Assembly: GCF_009708215.1 (NCBI RefSeq)
Contig: NZ_CP046175.1
Location: 2,480,001-2,544,000 of the forward strand
Origin: Occultella kanbiaonis
GTDB taxonomy: Bacteria > Actinomycetota > Actinomycetes > Actinomycetales > Beutenbergiaceae
DNA length: 64,000 nucleotides
Direction of reading: 5' to 3'
In this document: positions 44,070 to 52,770 of the stretch, in pieces
Layout: every line of letters begins with the position of its first letter
How positions within the stretch are numbered: the first letter of the stretch is position 1
The notes under the pieces: model-generated
The model's database searches: none
What the model was told of the DNA's origin: nothing
What the model saw: the letters and a program-made list of their open reading frames with translations, nothing else
Position numbers and translations under genes: made by a program

Positions 44070-44534
44070 TCAGACCTCGCGGTTCTCCGAGGAGATCATC
44101 CACGCCTGCTTCTCCAGGTCGGCGATGATGGCGTGCAGGAGGTCGGCCGTCGTCGGGTCCTCGGCATCGACGTCGTCGTGGACCTCACGGGCGACGGCGG
44201 TCGCCTGGGCGATTCGCTCGACGATGGTGTCGACCGTGTCGCCGACGGAGACGAGGTCGGCGGGGTAGGGGGTCAGGTCGGTGGTGGCGGCGACGGTCTC
44301 GGTCCGGCCGTCGGGCACGACCTGTAGGGCGCGCATGCGCTCGGCGACGACGTCGCTCTGCTCACGCGCCACGTCGACCAGTTCGTCGAGCTGCAGGTGC
44401 AGGTCTCGGAAGCCGCGGCCGGTCACGTTCCAGTGGGCCTGCTTGCCCATGACGTGCAGGTCGACCAGTGCGACCAGGACCCGCTGGAGGTTGGCGCGCA
44501 GCTTCTCTGAGGCTGTCGTGGTGGTGATGGACAC
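44070..44534 (-). CDS. dps: Dps-family ferritin-like DNA-protection protein
   Basis: A 154-residue miniferritin. The ferroxidase motif is VMGKQAHWNVTGRGFRDLHL, with DELVDVAREQSDVVAERMRA supplying the Asp and Glu of the intersubunit iron site, as in Dps dodecamers. It stores iron and consumes peroxide, protecting DNA. It lies downstream of a Fur-family gene on the same strand, and a 17-bp box upstream of dps is repeated nearly identically upstream of that gene, so Fur-family control is very likely. Confidence 0.92.
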   Translation of the reverse strand: MSITTTTASEKLRANLQRVLVALVDLHVMGKQAHWNVTGRGFRDLHLQLDELVDVAREQSDVVAERMRALQVVPDGRTETVAATTDLTPYPADLVSVGDTVDTIVERIAQATAVAREVHDDVDAEDPTTADLLHAIIADLEKQAWMISSENREV

Positions 44535-44584
44535 GAGATCCTGCCTTTCTGGCCGCCGGTCGGGCGGCGATGCTGGTGCTGTAT

Positions 44585-44601
44585 TCGTGAACGACTCCAG
44601 T
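44585..44601 (-). promoter_or_regulatory. Putative Fur-family box upstream of dps
   Basis: On the plus strand TCGTGAACGACTCCAGT; it matches TCGTGAACGACTCAAGT at 45096-45112 at 16 of 17 bases. It lies 51-67 bp upstream of the dps start. Two separately placed copies, each upstream of a minus-strand gene of one oxidative-stress pair, are hard to explain except as a shared operator. Confidence 0.6.
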
Positions 44602-44643
44602 TTAGGACGGTCGGTTCGCTCGCGCCAGCAAGGAGAGGCGTAC

Positions 44644-45075
44644 CTACTCGGCTGCGGGTCGGGCGCACTCGTCGCAGATGCCCCAGAAGATGACCTCCGC
44701 GGTTGCCACGGCGAAGCCGGGCGGGGTGGGCCCGTGCAGGCAGGGTGCCTCGCCGGTCGTACAGGCGACGTCCGTCACCTTCCCGCACACCGAGCAGACG
44801 GCGTGGTGGTGATTGTCGTGCACCAAGCGCTCGTACCGCGCGGATGACCGCGCCGGCTCGAACCGGCGGACCAGCCCGGCCCGGTGCAGGTCGGCAAGGA
44901 TGTTGTGCACCGCCTGCAGGCTCGGCGCGTGTTCGCCCAGGCGTCGCCGCAGCGTTTCGGCGTCGAGGTGGGGGGTCTCGGCGAGGACCGCCAGGACCGC
45001 CAGGCGCCCCGTGGTCGCACGCAACCCCGAGGCGCGCAGCAACTCGACATCCGACGGGTCGGCGATCGCGGTCAT
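44644..45075 (-). CDS. Fur-family regulator (FurA/PerR-like)
   Basis: A 143-residue metalloregulator. The winged helix is LRASGLRATTGRLAVLAVLA with SLQAVHNILADLHRAGLVRR; the metal sites are HDNHHHAVCSVCGKVTDVAC (His cluster plus CxxC) and a late CDECARP (a second CxxC). These resemble peroxide-sensing FurA/PerR proteins or Zur. The ATG at 45075 is chosen over a longer frame that lacks family residues. The promoter upstream is leaderless by geometry and overlaps the box shared with dps, so autoregulation and dps control are expected. It is divergent from the SDR operon. Confidence 0.88.
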   Translation of the reverse strand: MTAIADPSDVELLRASGLRATTGRLAVLAVLAETPHLDAETLRRRLGEHAPSLQAVHNILADLHRAGLVRRFEPARSSARYERLVHDNHHHAVCSVCGKVTDVACTTGEAPCLHGPTPPGFAVATAEVIFWGICDECARPAAE

Positions 45076-45081
45076 GCCAGC

Positions 45082-45112
45082 ACGGTAGATCGAAATCGTG
45101 AACGACTCAAGT
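45082..45112 (-). promoter_or_regulatory. Promoter and Fur-family box of the fur-like gene
   Basis: On the minus strand: -35 TTGAGT (45105-45110), 17-bp spacer, -10 TACCGT (45082-45087), then 6 nt to the ATG at 45075. The box shared with dps, TCGTGAACGACTCAAGT (plus-strand reading, 45096-45112), covers the -35. Binding there would block RNA polymerase. It is 46-62 bp upstream of the divergent SDR gene and may affect that operon too. Confidence 0.6.
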
Positions 45113-45157
45113 AACGCCCCCGGATGCGAACCGCCGTCAGCCGGAACACGATGACTC

Positions 45158-46024
45158 ATGACGTCACACGCGAAGCCCACGAACGTCCCGGCCCAGAGCC
45201 AACCGTGGCCGGGGCGGACCACGGAGATGGAACCGCAACCCGATCACGGGGAGCAGAGTCACACCGGACGTGACCGCTTGGTCGGCAAGAAGGCGTTGAT
45301 CACGGGCGGCGACTCCGGGATCGGCCGTGCCACGGCGATCGCGTTCGCGAAGGAGGGTGCCGACGTGGCGATCGCTTACCTACCACAGGAGCAGGCGGAC
45401 GCAGAGGCGACCCGCGCCGCCGTGGAGGGCGCCGGCCGCCGCTGTGTGCTGCTCCCGACCGATCAGCGCACCGAGTCGGCCAACATCGATCTCGCCGCGG
45501 CAGCCGTCGACGCCCTCGGCGAGATCCACGTCCTGGTCAACAATGCGGGCTTCCAGATGGCGCAGACCGGAGGGATCACCGACTTCCCCAGCGGTCAGTT
45601 GGAGCGGGTTTTCGAGACGAATGTGTTCGCGGGCTTCTGGCTGACGAAGGCGATGGTGCCGCACCTCGCCCCCGGCTCGAGCGTGATCTTCACGACGTCG
45701 ATCCAGGCCTACGACCCGTCCGAGCCGCTCCTCGACTACGCCGCCACGAAGGCGGCGCTGAACAACCTGATGGTCAACCTCGCCGCCGACCTCGGGCCGA
45801 AGGGGATCCGAGTGAACGCCGTGGCACCGGGGCCGATCTGGACGCCGCTGATTCCCAGCACGTTCAACGCCGAGAAGGTGAAGGACTTCGGCGCCGACAC
45901 GCCACTGGGGCGCCCGGGGCAACCTGTCGAGGTCGCCGCGGCGTTCGTGTTCCTCGCCTCGGACGAGGCAAGCTACGTCAGCGGCACAGTGCTCGGCGTG
46001 ACCGGCGGGAAGGCGATCTTCTGA
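45158..46024 (+). CDS. SDR-family oxidoreductase (general-stress YdaD-like)
   Basis: A 288-residue classical SDR with a ~45-residue hydrophilic N-terminal extension. Cofactor loop KKALITGGDSGIGRATAIAF, NNAG in HVLVNNAGFQMAQTGGITDF, catalytic Ser in IFTTSIQAYD and YxxxK in LLDYAATKAALNNLMVNLAA. The long N-terminus and sequence resemble Bacillus general-stress proteins YdaD/YhdF. The stop overlaps the next ATG (TGATG), so it opens a three-gene operon with a zinc alcohol dehydrogenase and an FAD-Rieske protein. The substrate is unknown. Confidence 0.88.
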   Translation: MTSHAKPTNVPAQSQPWPGRTTEMEPQPDHGEQSHTGRDRLVGKKALITGGDSGIGRATAIAFAKEGADVAIAYLPQEQADAEATRAAVEGAGRRCVLLPTDQRTESANIDLAAAAVDALGEIHVLVNNAGFQMAQTGGITDFPSGQLERVFETNVFAGFWLTKAMVPHLAPGSSVIFTTSIQAYDPSEPLLDYAATKAALNNLMVNLAADLGPKGIRVNAVAPGPIWTPLIPSTFNAEKVKDFGADTPLGRPGQPVEVAAAFVFLASDEASYVSGTVLGVTGGKAIF

Positions 46025-47217
46025 TGCGGGCAGTGACCTGGCAGGGCACTGAGGACGTGCAGGTGCAGGACGTACCGGATCCGCTGATCCAGGAGCCGAC
46101 GGACGCGGTCATCAAAGTCACGTCGACGGCCATCTGTGGCTCGGATCTGCATCTGTACAGCGTGCTCGGAGCATTCCTCGACCCCGGCGACGTCCTCGGC
46201 CACGAGGCTATGGGGATTGTGGAGGAGGTCGGTTCCGAGGTGACCCGGATCCGGCCCGGTGACCGGGTGGTGGTTCCGTTCCCGATCGCTTGCGGTACGT
46301 GCTGGATGTGTCAGCACGGCTTGTCCACCCAGTGCGAGACCACGCAGGTGCGGTCCCAGGACAAGGGCGCGGCCCTGTTCGGCTACACCAAGCTGTACGG
46401 GCAGATCCCGGGCGGTCAGGCGCAGTACCTGCGGGTCCCGCAGGCGCAGTTCGGGCCGATCCCGGTGCCGGACGATGCCAGCCCGGACGAGCGCTACCTC
46501 TACCTTTCGGACGTGCTGCCGACGGCGTGGCAGGCGGTGGAGTACGCGGGAGTGCCCGAGAACTCGACGGTCCTGGTGCTCGGGCTCGGGCCGATCGGCC
46601 AGATGAGTGCGCGCATCGCGCTGCACCGGGGCGCATCGCTGGTGCTCGCCGCGGACTTCGTGCCCGCACGTCTCACCATGGCGGCCCGGCACGGGGTAGA
46701 GGTGCTGGACCTGCGCGAGATCGACGATCTGCCGGCGACCGTGCGCGGGCTCACGAAGGGCCGCGGCCCCGATGCCGTGATCGACGCCGTCGGGATGGAG
46801 GCCCATGGCTCGCCGGTAGCGGCGGGCGTGCAGAAGGTCGCGGGGGCATTGCCCGACGCGCTGGCCGCACCACTGATGAAGAAGGCCGGGATCGACCGCC
46901 TGGCGGCGTTGCGTACCGCGATCAGCGCCGTGCGGCGCGGGGGCACGCTCTCGCTGTCCGGTGTCTACGGTGGCGCGGCCGACCCATTGCCCATGATGGA
47001 GATGTTCGACAAGCAGCTCACGGTGCGGATGGGACAGGCGAACGTGCACCGGTGGGTCCAGGCGTTGCTGCCACTGGTGGCTGACGACGCCGATCCACTG
47101 GGCGTTCTCGACCTGCGTACCCACCGGCTGCCGCTGGAGGACGCGCCCGGCGGCTACCGGACGTTCCAGAAGAAGGAGGACGGCTGCGTCAAGGTCGTCC
47201 TGGACCCGCAGGGCTGA
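46024..47217 (+). CDS. Zinc-dependent alcohol dehydrogenase (formaldehyde-dehydrogenase-like)
   Basis: A 397-residue medium-chain dehydrogenase. The catalytic zinc ligands are in STAICGSDLHLYS and GDVLGHEAMGIVEEVGSEVT; the structural zinc four-Cys loop is FPIACGTCWMCQHGLSTQCE. The NAD-binding loop is VLVLGLGPIGQMSARIALHR. The layout resembles glutathione-independent formaldehyde dehydrogenases and threonine-dehydrogenase-like proteins. The ATG overlaps the SDR stop by one base. It probably acts on an aldehyde or alcohol, possibly in detoxification with its neighbours. Confidence 0.88.
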   Translation: MRAVTWQGTEDVQVQDVPDPLIQEPTDAVIKVTSTAICGSDLHLYSVLGAFLDPGDVLGHEAMGIVEEVGSEVTRIRPGDRVVVPFPIACGTCWMCQHGLSTQCETTQVRSQDKGAALFGYTKLYGQIPGGQAQYLRVPQAQFGPIPVPDDASPDERYLYLSDVLPTAWQAVEYAGVPENSTVLVLGLGPIGQMSARIALHRGASLVLAADFVPARLTMAARHGVEVLDLREIDDLPATVRGLTKGRGPDAVIDAVGMEAHGSPVAAGVQKVAGALPDALAAPLMKKAGIDRLAALRTAISAVRRGGTLSLSGVYGGAADPLPMMEMFDKQLTVRMGQANVHRWVQALLPLVADDADPLGVLDLRTHRLPLEDAPGGYRTFQKKEDGCVKVVLDPQG

Positions 47218-47220
47218 GCC

Positions 47221-48717
47221 GTGGAGAAGTACTGGAGCTCCACTACCACGTCGGCGCCTGAGGCTGTAGCCGCGGTCAGCGGCGAATACGACGTGGCGGT
47301 GGTCGGTGCCGGCATCACCGGGCTGAGCACCGCCGTGATGCTGGCCGCTCGCGGCTGCCGTGTCGTGGTCCTCGAAGCGCGACACGCGGGCGCCGGCACC
47401 ACCGGCTCCTCGACGGCGAAGGTGTCCGTGCTGCAGGGGCGCCGGCAGTCCGAGATCGCTGCCAAGCAGTCCGGCGACCTGCTCGCGCACTACGTGGCCG
47501 GTGGGCGGTTCGGGCAGGACTGGTTGTTGGAATTCTGCGCGAGTGCGGGGGTCGGGGTACAACGTCCGAGCGCGGTGACCTACGCCGCAGGCCCCGACGA
47601 GGTGGCGACGGTCGAGCAGGAACAGCGGGTCTGCGAGGACGTGGGCCTGCCCGTGACCTGGCGGGCGCAGGACGACGTGCCGTTCCCGTTCGTGGGCGGC
47701 GTCGTGCTCGCGGACCAGGCGCAACTGGATCCGCTCGAACTCCTCGCCGCGCTCGTCGCCGACGCCACGGCCCGCGGCGTGCACGTGTGCACGGGCACGC
47801 GGGTCACCGATGTCGACGACGGCCCCGACCGCCTGGTGACCACGGAGCGCGGCTCCGTGCGCGCGGACCGGGTCGTGCTTGCCACGGGTATCCCGATCGC
47901 GGATCGGGGTGGCTTCTTCGCCAGGGTCGCGCCGCAACGGTCGTATGCCCTCGCGCTGCGGCTGCCCGACCTCCCCGCGTCGGACATGTATCTATCCGCA
48001 GGCAGTCCGGTCCGGTCGATCCGCACCACCCCTCGAGGGCAGGGACAGACGCTCCTGGTCGGGGGCAACTCGCACCCGGTCGGCCGAAGCAGTTCCGAGC
48101 GGGAGGCGGTCGAGGACCTGGTCGCGTGGGCGTTGCGGCACTACCCGGGAGCGGAGGTGACGCACCGATGGTCCGCCCAGGACTACCACCCGATCGATGC
48201 CCTGCCCTACGTCGGGCCCTTGACGCCGTCGAACGACCGGGTGCTGGTCGCGACCGGCTTCGCGAAGTGGGGGCTGACCACCGGAGTGGCCGCTGCGGCC
48301 GTCCTCAGTGGGCTGGTCGACGACGGCGCACCCGAGTGGGCGGACGCATTCGCGAGTTGGAGCGGTCACGAACTCGCAGGGGTCGGCACCGGCGTGAAGC
48401 AGAACCTCAAGGTCGTCGCCGATCTTGTGGTCGACAGGGTGGCGGCGCTCGAGCCGGTCCCCGACGTTGCTCCGGTCGAGGGTACCGGGTGCGTGGGCCG
48501 GGCAGGAGGGCGCCCGGTTGCTATCTCCACCACCGACGGTGTGACCCGGGCCGTCTCGGCCACCTGCACCCACTTGAGTGGGCTGGTGCACTGGAACGAT
48601 GCCGAACGGAGCTGGGACTGCCCGCTGCATGGATCCCGGTTCACGACCGACGGCACTCTGCTCGAGGGACCGGCCACCAAGGATCTGCCGGGACTGGAGG
48701 GTTCCGAGGCCGACTGA
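47221..48717 (+). CDS. FAD-dependent oxidoreductase with C-terminal Rieske domain
   Basis: A 498-residue protein. The N-terminal part is a DAO/glycine-oxidase-type flavoprotein (YDVAVVGAGITGLSTAVMLA is the dinucleotide loop, and VVLEARHAGAGTTGSSTAKV follows). The C-terminal ~90 residues are a Rieske [2Fe-2S] domain, with CTHLSGLVHWN and WDCPLHGSRFTTDG giving the Cys/His and Cys/His ligand pairs. Such fusions pass electrons from a substrate amine or acid to the cluster. GTG start 4 bp after the ADH stop; it is the last gene of the operon. Confidence 0.9.
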   Translation: MEKYWSSTTTSAPEAVAAVSGEYDVAVVGAGITGLSTAVMLAARGCRVVVLEARHAGAGTTGSSTAKVSVLQGRRQSEIAAKQSGDLLAHYVAGGRFGQDWLLEFCASAGVGVQRPSAVTYAAGPDEVATVEQEQRVCEDVGLPVTWRAQDDVPFPFVGGVVLADQAQLDPLELLAALVADATARGVHVCTGTRVTDVDDGPDRLVTTERGSVRADRVVLATGIPIADRGGFFARVAPQRSYALALRLPDLPASDMYLSAGSPVRSIRTTPRGQGQTLLVGGNSHPVGRSSSEREAVEDLVAWALRHYPGAEVTHRWSAQDYHPIDALPYVGPLTPSNDRVLVATGFAKWGLTTGVAAAAVLSGLVDDGAPEWADAFASWSGHELAGVGTGVKQNLKVVADLVVDRVAALEPVPDVAPVEGTGCVGRAGGRPVAISTTDGVTRAVSATCTHLSGLVHWNDAERSWDCPLHGSRFTTDGTLLEGPATKDLPGLEGSEAD

Positions 48718-48729
48718 CGTCGGTGCGGC

Positions 48730-50040
48730 CTACTCGTTCGCGTCGCTGAACCGCCGATGGAGGCCATGCAGGACGAGACCGACGATGATCAGGCCGCCAC
48801 CCAGCGCCCACACCTGCCAGGACTGTTGGACCAGCAGGATCAGGCAGCTGACCAGGGCGAGGACCGGAACAACGGTGGGGACCCGGAAGTGCGTGTGCCC
48901 GGGTTCGTCGCGTCGCAGCATCAGGACCGCCAGGTTTGTCGAGATGAAGACGAAGAGCAGGAACAACACGACGGTCTCGGCAAGCAGTTCAAGGGTGCCG
49001 ACCGCGGCCAGGAGCGCGGACAGCGCCGTTGTCGCGAGGATCGCCACCCACGGGGTGCGGCGCCCGGGCAGCAGCCGGGCGAACACGGTGGGTAGGAGCC
49101 CCTCGTCGGCCATGCCGTAGGTGAGGCGGGAGCTCATGATCGATGTCAGCAGTGCCCCGTTCGCGACGGCGATCAGGGCGATCGCGCTGAACAGCCAGTT
49201 GGGGACCGAGAACCCGGTGGCGTTGACGACGTCGAGCAGCGGACCGCTCGAGCCGGCGAGGTCCTGGGGCGGAAGCATCGCCGCCGAGGCGAGAGCGATG
49301 AGGACGTAGACGACACCGGCCACGATCAAGGCGCCGAACAGAGCGCGTGGGTACACCCGTGAGACGTCACGAACCTCCTCGGCCACATTGGCCGAGGTCT
49401 CGAACCCGACGAAACTGTAGAACGCGAGGAGCGCAGCACCCAGCACCGCGAAGCCGGCCCCGGGACCCGGCGGCGGTTCCAGCACCCGAGCCACGTCACC
49501 CCGGCCTGCTCCGAGGGCCAGTCCGACGAGGACGATCACCAGAACCAGACCGCTGACCTCGATGATGGTCATCACCAGGTTCGACGTCACCGACTCCCTG
49601 ATGCCACGCAGGTTCAGGAGGGCGAGCAGGAGCAGGAAGATGGGAGCGGCCACGGGAACGGGGACCGCGAGGAACGTGGCCAGATAGTCGCCGCTGAATG
49701 CGATCGCGAGTCCCGCCACACTCACGATGCCCGCACACAGCATGCAGTAGCCGACGAGGAAGGAGACGACCGGTCGGCCGAACGCGCGCTGGGCGAAGAT
49801 GGCCGACCCGCCGGCGCGCGGGTACTTCGTGACGAGTTCGGCGTAGGAGCCCGCAGTCAGCAATGCCATGCCCATCGCGATGACGATCGGTACCCACATC
49901 AGACCGCCCGCGTCAGCAGCGAGCTCTCCGGTCAACGCATAGACGCCGGCGCCGAGCACGTCACCGAGGATGAACGCGAACAACAAGCCCGCACCGATGC
50001 CCTGCCGAAGACGAGTGGGTGATGGTTCGGCTTCGGTCAT
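48730..50040 (-). CDS. APC-family amino acid permease
   Basis: A 436-residue transporter with about 12 helices. The family core is LFAFILGDVLGAGVYALTGE (unwound helix 1), LTAGSYAELVTKYPRAGGSA (helix 3), and ALLAFYSFVGFETSANVAEE (helix 6), all APC/CAT signatures. It likely imports a cationic or other amino acid by proton symport. ATG 50040 is chosen. It is divergent from the FUSC-family gene with 88 bp between starts and converges with the FAD-Rieske gene. Confidence 0.9.
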   Translation of the reverse strand: MTEAEPSPTRLRQGIGAGLLFAFILGDVLGAGVYALTGELAADAGGLMWVPIVIAMGMALLTAGSYAELVTKYPRAGGSAIFAQRAFGRPVVSFLVGYCMLCAGIVSVAGLAIAFSGDYLATFLAVPVPVAAPIFLLLLALLNLRGIRESVTSNLVMTIIEVSGLVLVIVLVGLALGAGRGDVARVLEPPPGPGAGFAVLGAALLAFYSFVGFETSANVAEEVRDVSRVYPRALFGALIVAGVVYVLIALASAAMLPPQDLAGSSGPLLDVVNATGFSVPNWLFSAIALIAVANGALLTSIMSSRLTYGMADEGLLPTVFARLLPGRRTPWVAILATTALSALLAAVGTLELLAETVVLFLLFVFISTNLAVLMLRRDEPGHTHFRVPTVVPVLALVSCLILLVQQSWQVWALGGGLIIVGLVLHGLHRRFSDANE

Positions 50041-50128
50041 CAGGTCATCGTGGCGGACACGACCGGAACCAGCGAGCCGAACCGGCCACCGGGTGCTGGA
50101 CACCTGATCGGATGCGAGCCTTGGCACC

Positions 50129-51202
50129 ATGACCCGGCTCACGCGATGGACCCACCAGACGTGGCTCCGGCAGCCCCGGATCGCGCTGACGCTGCGGGCG
50201 GCCTCGGCGGCCGGGATTGCGTGGACGATCGTGAGTCTCCTGCCCGAAGCTGCGGCGCAGTACCCGTACTACGCGCCGTTCGGAGCGGTCATCGCCACGA
50301 CCGCCACCGTGTCGAGCTCGGTCAGGGAGTCCGTGCAAGCCGTCACCGCCATCGCGCTCGGTGGCCTGACAGCGGGCATCGTGGACCTGGCGATCGGTAC
50401 GACGTCTCCGCTCACGGTCGTCCTTGTGGCCGCGATCGGCGTGGCACTGGCCGGACTCCGGTGGCTCGGCACCATGGGGGGCTGGGTGCCGACGGCGGCG
50501 ATCTTCACCTTGATCATCGGCCACGGCGACGCCGCCTTCGCGGGCTCCTACGCTGGCCTGACCCTGCTGGGCGCAGGCGTGGGCATCGCCGTCAACGCCG
50601 CCTTCCCGCCGCTCCCGATGGGCCCGGCCGCGCGCTCGATCGAGGCGACCCGGGAACGCCTCGCCGCTCAACTCGGTGATCTCGCGCAGGTTCTGGAGAC
50701 GACCGACTTTCCCGCGGTGGCGGACTGGGAGGAACGGCACCGTGACCTCGATCGCGCCCGGCTCACGATGCGGCAGGCGATCGCGCAAGCACTGGAGGCC
50801 CGCCGGGCGAATCGCCGCGCCAAGCGCTACTCCGACGACATCGACGCGCTCGTGCGCGAGGCGGATGCGGTTGAGAGATTGACGTTCGTCGCGACCGACC
50901 TGGGTGACCTCATCGTGCGCGATCACTTCGCTCCCGGTCCCGATGGAGGGCCGACGAGGCTCCCACCGGATCTCCGGGCGCCGATCGTGCACTCCATCCG
51001 GCTGCTCGCGGGGGCACTCACGATCATGGACGTCGAGGCTCGGCGTGACGATCTGGTCAGTGTGGACAACGAACTCGCGGAACTCGTGCGGGCCGCATGC
51101 GACCGGGCGGGCGGGCCGGACGACCTCATTCTCAACAGTGTGCTGCTGGCGCTGCGCCGGGGCTTGGATACGTTCGGCGACGGCGTGAAGAACACCTCGT
51201 AG
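50129..51202 (+). CDS. FUSC/ArAE-type membrane protein
   Basis: A 357-residue protein of the aromatic-acid-exporter/fusaric-acid-resistance-like family in its half-size form. Four or five helices lie in the first half (IALTLRAASAAGIAWTIVSL, YAPFGAVIATTATVSSSVRE, VVLVAAIGVALAGLRWLGTM), followed by a long cytoplasmic helical tail (from about residue 170, AARSIEATRERLAAQLGDLA). It may act as a dimeric exporter. The ATG is near GAGCC with weak ribosome-site signal. It is divergent from the APC gene. The substrate is unknown. Confidence 0.82.
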   Translation: MTRLTRWTHQTWLRQPRIALTLRAASAAGIAWTIVSLLPEAAAQYPYYAPFGAVIATTATVSSSVRESVQAVTAIALGGLTAGIVDLAIGTTSPLTVVLVAAIGVALAGLRWLGTMGGWVPTAAIFTLIIGHGDAAFAGSYAGLTLLGAGVGIAVNAAFPPLPMGPAARSIEATRERLAAQLGDLAQVLETTDFPAVADWEERHRDLDRARLTMRQAIAQALEARRANRRAKRYSDDIDALVREADAVERLTFVATDLGDLIVRDHFAPGPDGGPTRLPPDLRAPIVHSIRLLAGALTIMDVEARRDDLVSVDNELAELVRAACDRAGGPDDLILNSVLLALRRGLDTFGDGVKNTS

Positions 51203-51444
51203 GGCGTCATCGCGGCACCGTGGGCGGGATTGCACAGTGCCCAGCGACTCGCCGGGACGCCGAGCCGATCGATGTGCGGGGTGCGTCCTGGTCTGGCCCC
51301 ACCCTGAGCCTCAATGACCGCCAGCCCGAACTCCTGCACCTGCTCTGGCCGCCAGAATCGCACCGTTCTACTTCTGGGGCTGCTCCCTGACGATCTGCTT
51401 GCCCTCCGAAGGTGGGACCCGTTGTCGGCGCATACGGTTGGAGA

Positions 51445-52195
51445 ATGCGGGAACTGCAGAAGATCATCCGATCCGAGGTGGGCGTCCAGCCCCACTTCGA
51501 CGCCGACACGGAGGTTTGAGGCGCGCGTGGTGTTCCTATCCGACCACCTGGTCGCCACCGGCGCCCTGGGCTATGTGCGCGGTATCTCTGGCGGGCTGGG
51601 TTCCACCCTCGCGGGCCGGCTCGCCCAACTCGCGGTGGAGGGCCGGCGCGAGGTGGATGCCGAGACCGTCTTCGTGACAATGCGCTTGCCCTGCAAGATG
51701 CAGCTCGACGAGGACGATGCGCGAGCGACGCTGGACTACGTCGGCCCGGACGAGATCGTCGCGTGCAACGTGGCGGAGGCGGTGGACGTGTTCGAGGCCG
51801 AATACTTCAATGCGACCCGGCTCCCGCTCTCGGATTCCACGAAGGGCAACACCGAGGCGCGGTTGCGGATGGTCACGCAGTACGCGTTCGCGGGCGAGCG
51901 CGGGCTCCTGGTCATCGGCACCGACCACGGCGCGGAGTCCGTGACCGGGTGCTTGACCAAGTCCGGTGACGGCGCGGCTGACGTCGTGCCCCGGTTCGGT
52001 CTCGACGAGCAGCGCAACCGCGAACTTCCGCGGCACCTGGGTGGTCCGGAACGGCCCTGGGGGAAGGGGCCGACCGCCGACCTGCTGGACGGCATCCCCG
52101 GCCGGCCCGACGAGGTGGAACTCGGCCTGACCTCCACACAGATCGACGCGCTGACCATCCCCGTCACGCCCCTACACACCTGGTGGCGTCGGTGA
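51445..52195 (+). pseudogene. nadE: Decayed NH3-dependent NAD synthetase
   Basis: Homology to NadE runs the whole length but the gene is broken. ATG 51445 opens MRELQKIIRSEVGVQPHFDA and then hits TGA at 51517-51519; the homology resumes in another frame with FEARVVFLSDHLVATGALGY. The pyrophosphatase P-loop, normally SGGQDS, reads RGISGGLGSTLAGRLAQLAV and has lost the Asp. The C-terminus jumps from ELGLTSTQIDA straight to IPVTPLHTWWRR, an in-frame loss of about 25-30 residues. A working NAD synthetase must be elsewhere, as NadE is usually essential. The remnant overlaps the next gene's GTG start. Confidence 0.85.
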
Positions 52196-52770
52196 GCACA
52201 GGTCCGGGCTACTCAACCGGCGTGGCATTGCTCGTCATCGACCTGCAGAATGCCTACTTCGAAAATCCGGATCTCGCCGCGCGGCTGCCCAAACTTCTGC
52301 AACGCACCAACGAACTCATCCGCGCGGCGCGGACCGCCGGCCGGCCGGTGATCCTGGTGAGGACCGTCCACGCACGCGACCGGTCCACATGGACATTGAA
52401 CATGCTCGAGGACGATGAGGGGTTCGCATTTCCCGGTACCGAGCAGGCGGCCTACGTCGACACGCTGGAGGTCGGGGACGCCGTCGACATCAGGAAGACG
52501 CGTGACAACGCGTTCCATGGCACCCGGCTGCTCGAGATCATCGCGCAGCGGGCGATTCGTCATCTGCTGATCGGGGGTGTGTCCACGCACAGTTGTGTCG
52601 CCCAGACGGCGATGGCCGCCTTCGCGGAGGACCTGCAGGTCGCGATCGCGGGGGACGCGATCGCCTCGGAGAACCGGTCGCTGTCCGAGGCGGCGCTGAC
52701 GTTCCTCAGCGAGGAGATGCGCCAGCCGGTGCTGGACCAGGACTCGTGCCTGCAACTGCTGCGGGGTTAG
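52192..52770 (+). CDS. Isochorismatase-family cysteine hydrolase
   Basis: A 192-residue enzyme. The catalytic triad is visible: Asp in VALLVIDLQNAYF, Lys in VDIRKTRDNAFHGTRLLEII and Cys in LLIGGVSTHSCVAQTAMAAF. Relatives include nicotinamidase and ureidoacrylate amidohydrolases; the fold alone does not set the substrate. GTG 52192 overlaps the nadE remnant stop (GTGA), suggesting it was once coupled to NadE, and a nicotinamidase (PncA) assignment is therefore tempting. A zinc-ligand cluster typical of PncA is not evident, so I do not name it. It converges with the GAF-ANTAR gene. Confidence 0.85.
   Translation: MSTGPGYSTGVALLVIDLQNAYFENPDLAARLPKLLQRTNELIRAARTAGRPVILVRTVHARDRSTWTLNMLEDDEGFAFPGTEQAAYVDTLEVGDAVDIRKTRDNAFHGTRLLEIIAQRAIRHLLIGGVSTHSCVAQTAMAAFAEDLQVAIAGDAIASENRSLSEAALTFLSEEMRQPVLDQDSCLQLLRG

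Noticed and set aside
50923-51558. A minus-strand frame across the FUSC end and the gap before nadE
   Set aside because: Part of it (EQVQEFGLAVIEAQGGARPG) looks faintly protein-like, but it overlaps real genes on both sides, has no ribosome site and matches no family I know.
52192-52770. Naming the isochorismatase-family gene pncA
   Set aside because: It follows a nadE remnant, but the zinc-ligand motif of nicotinamidases is not visible and the fold covers many substrates.
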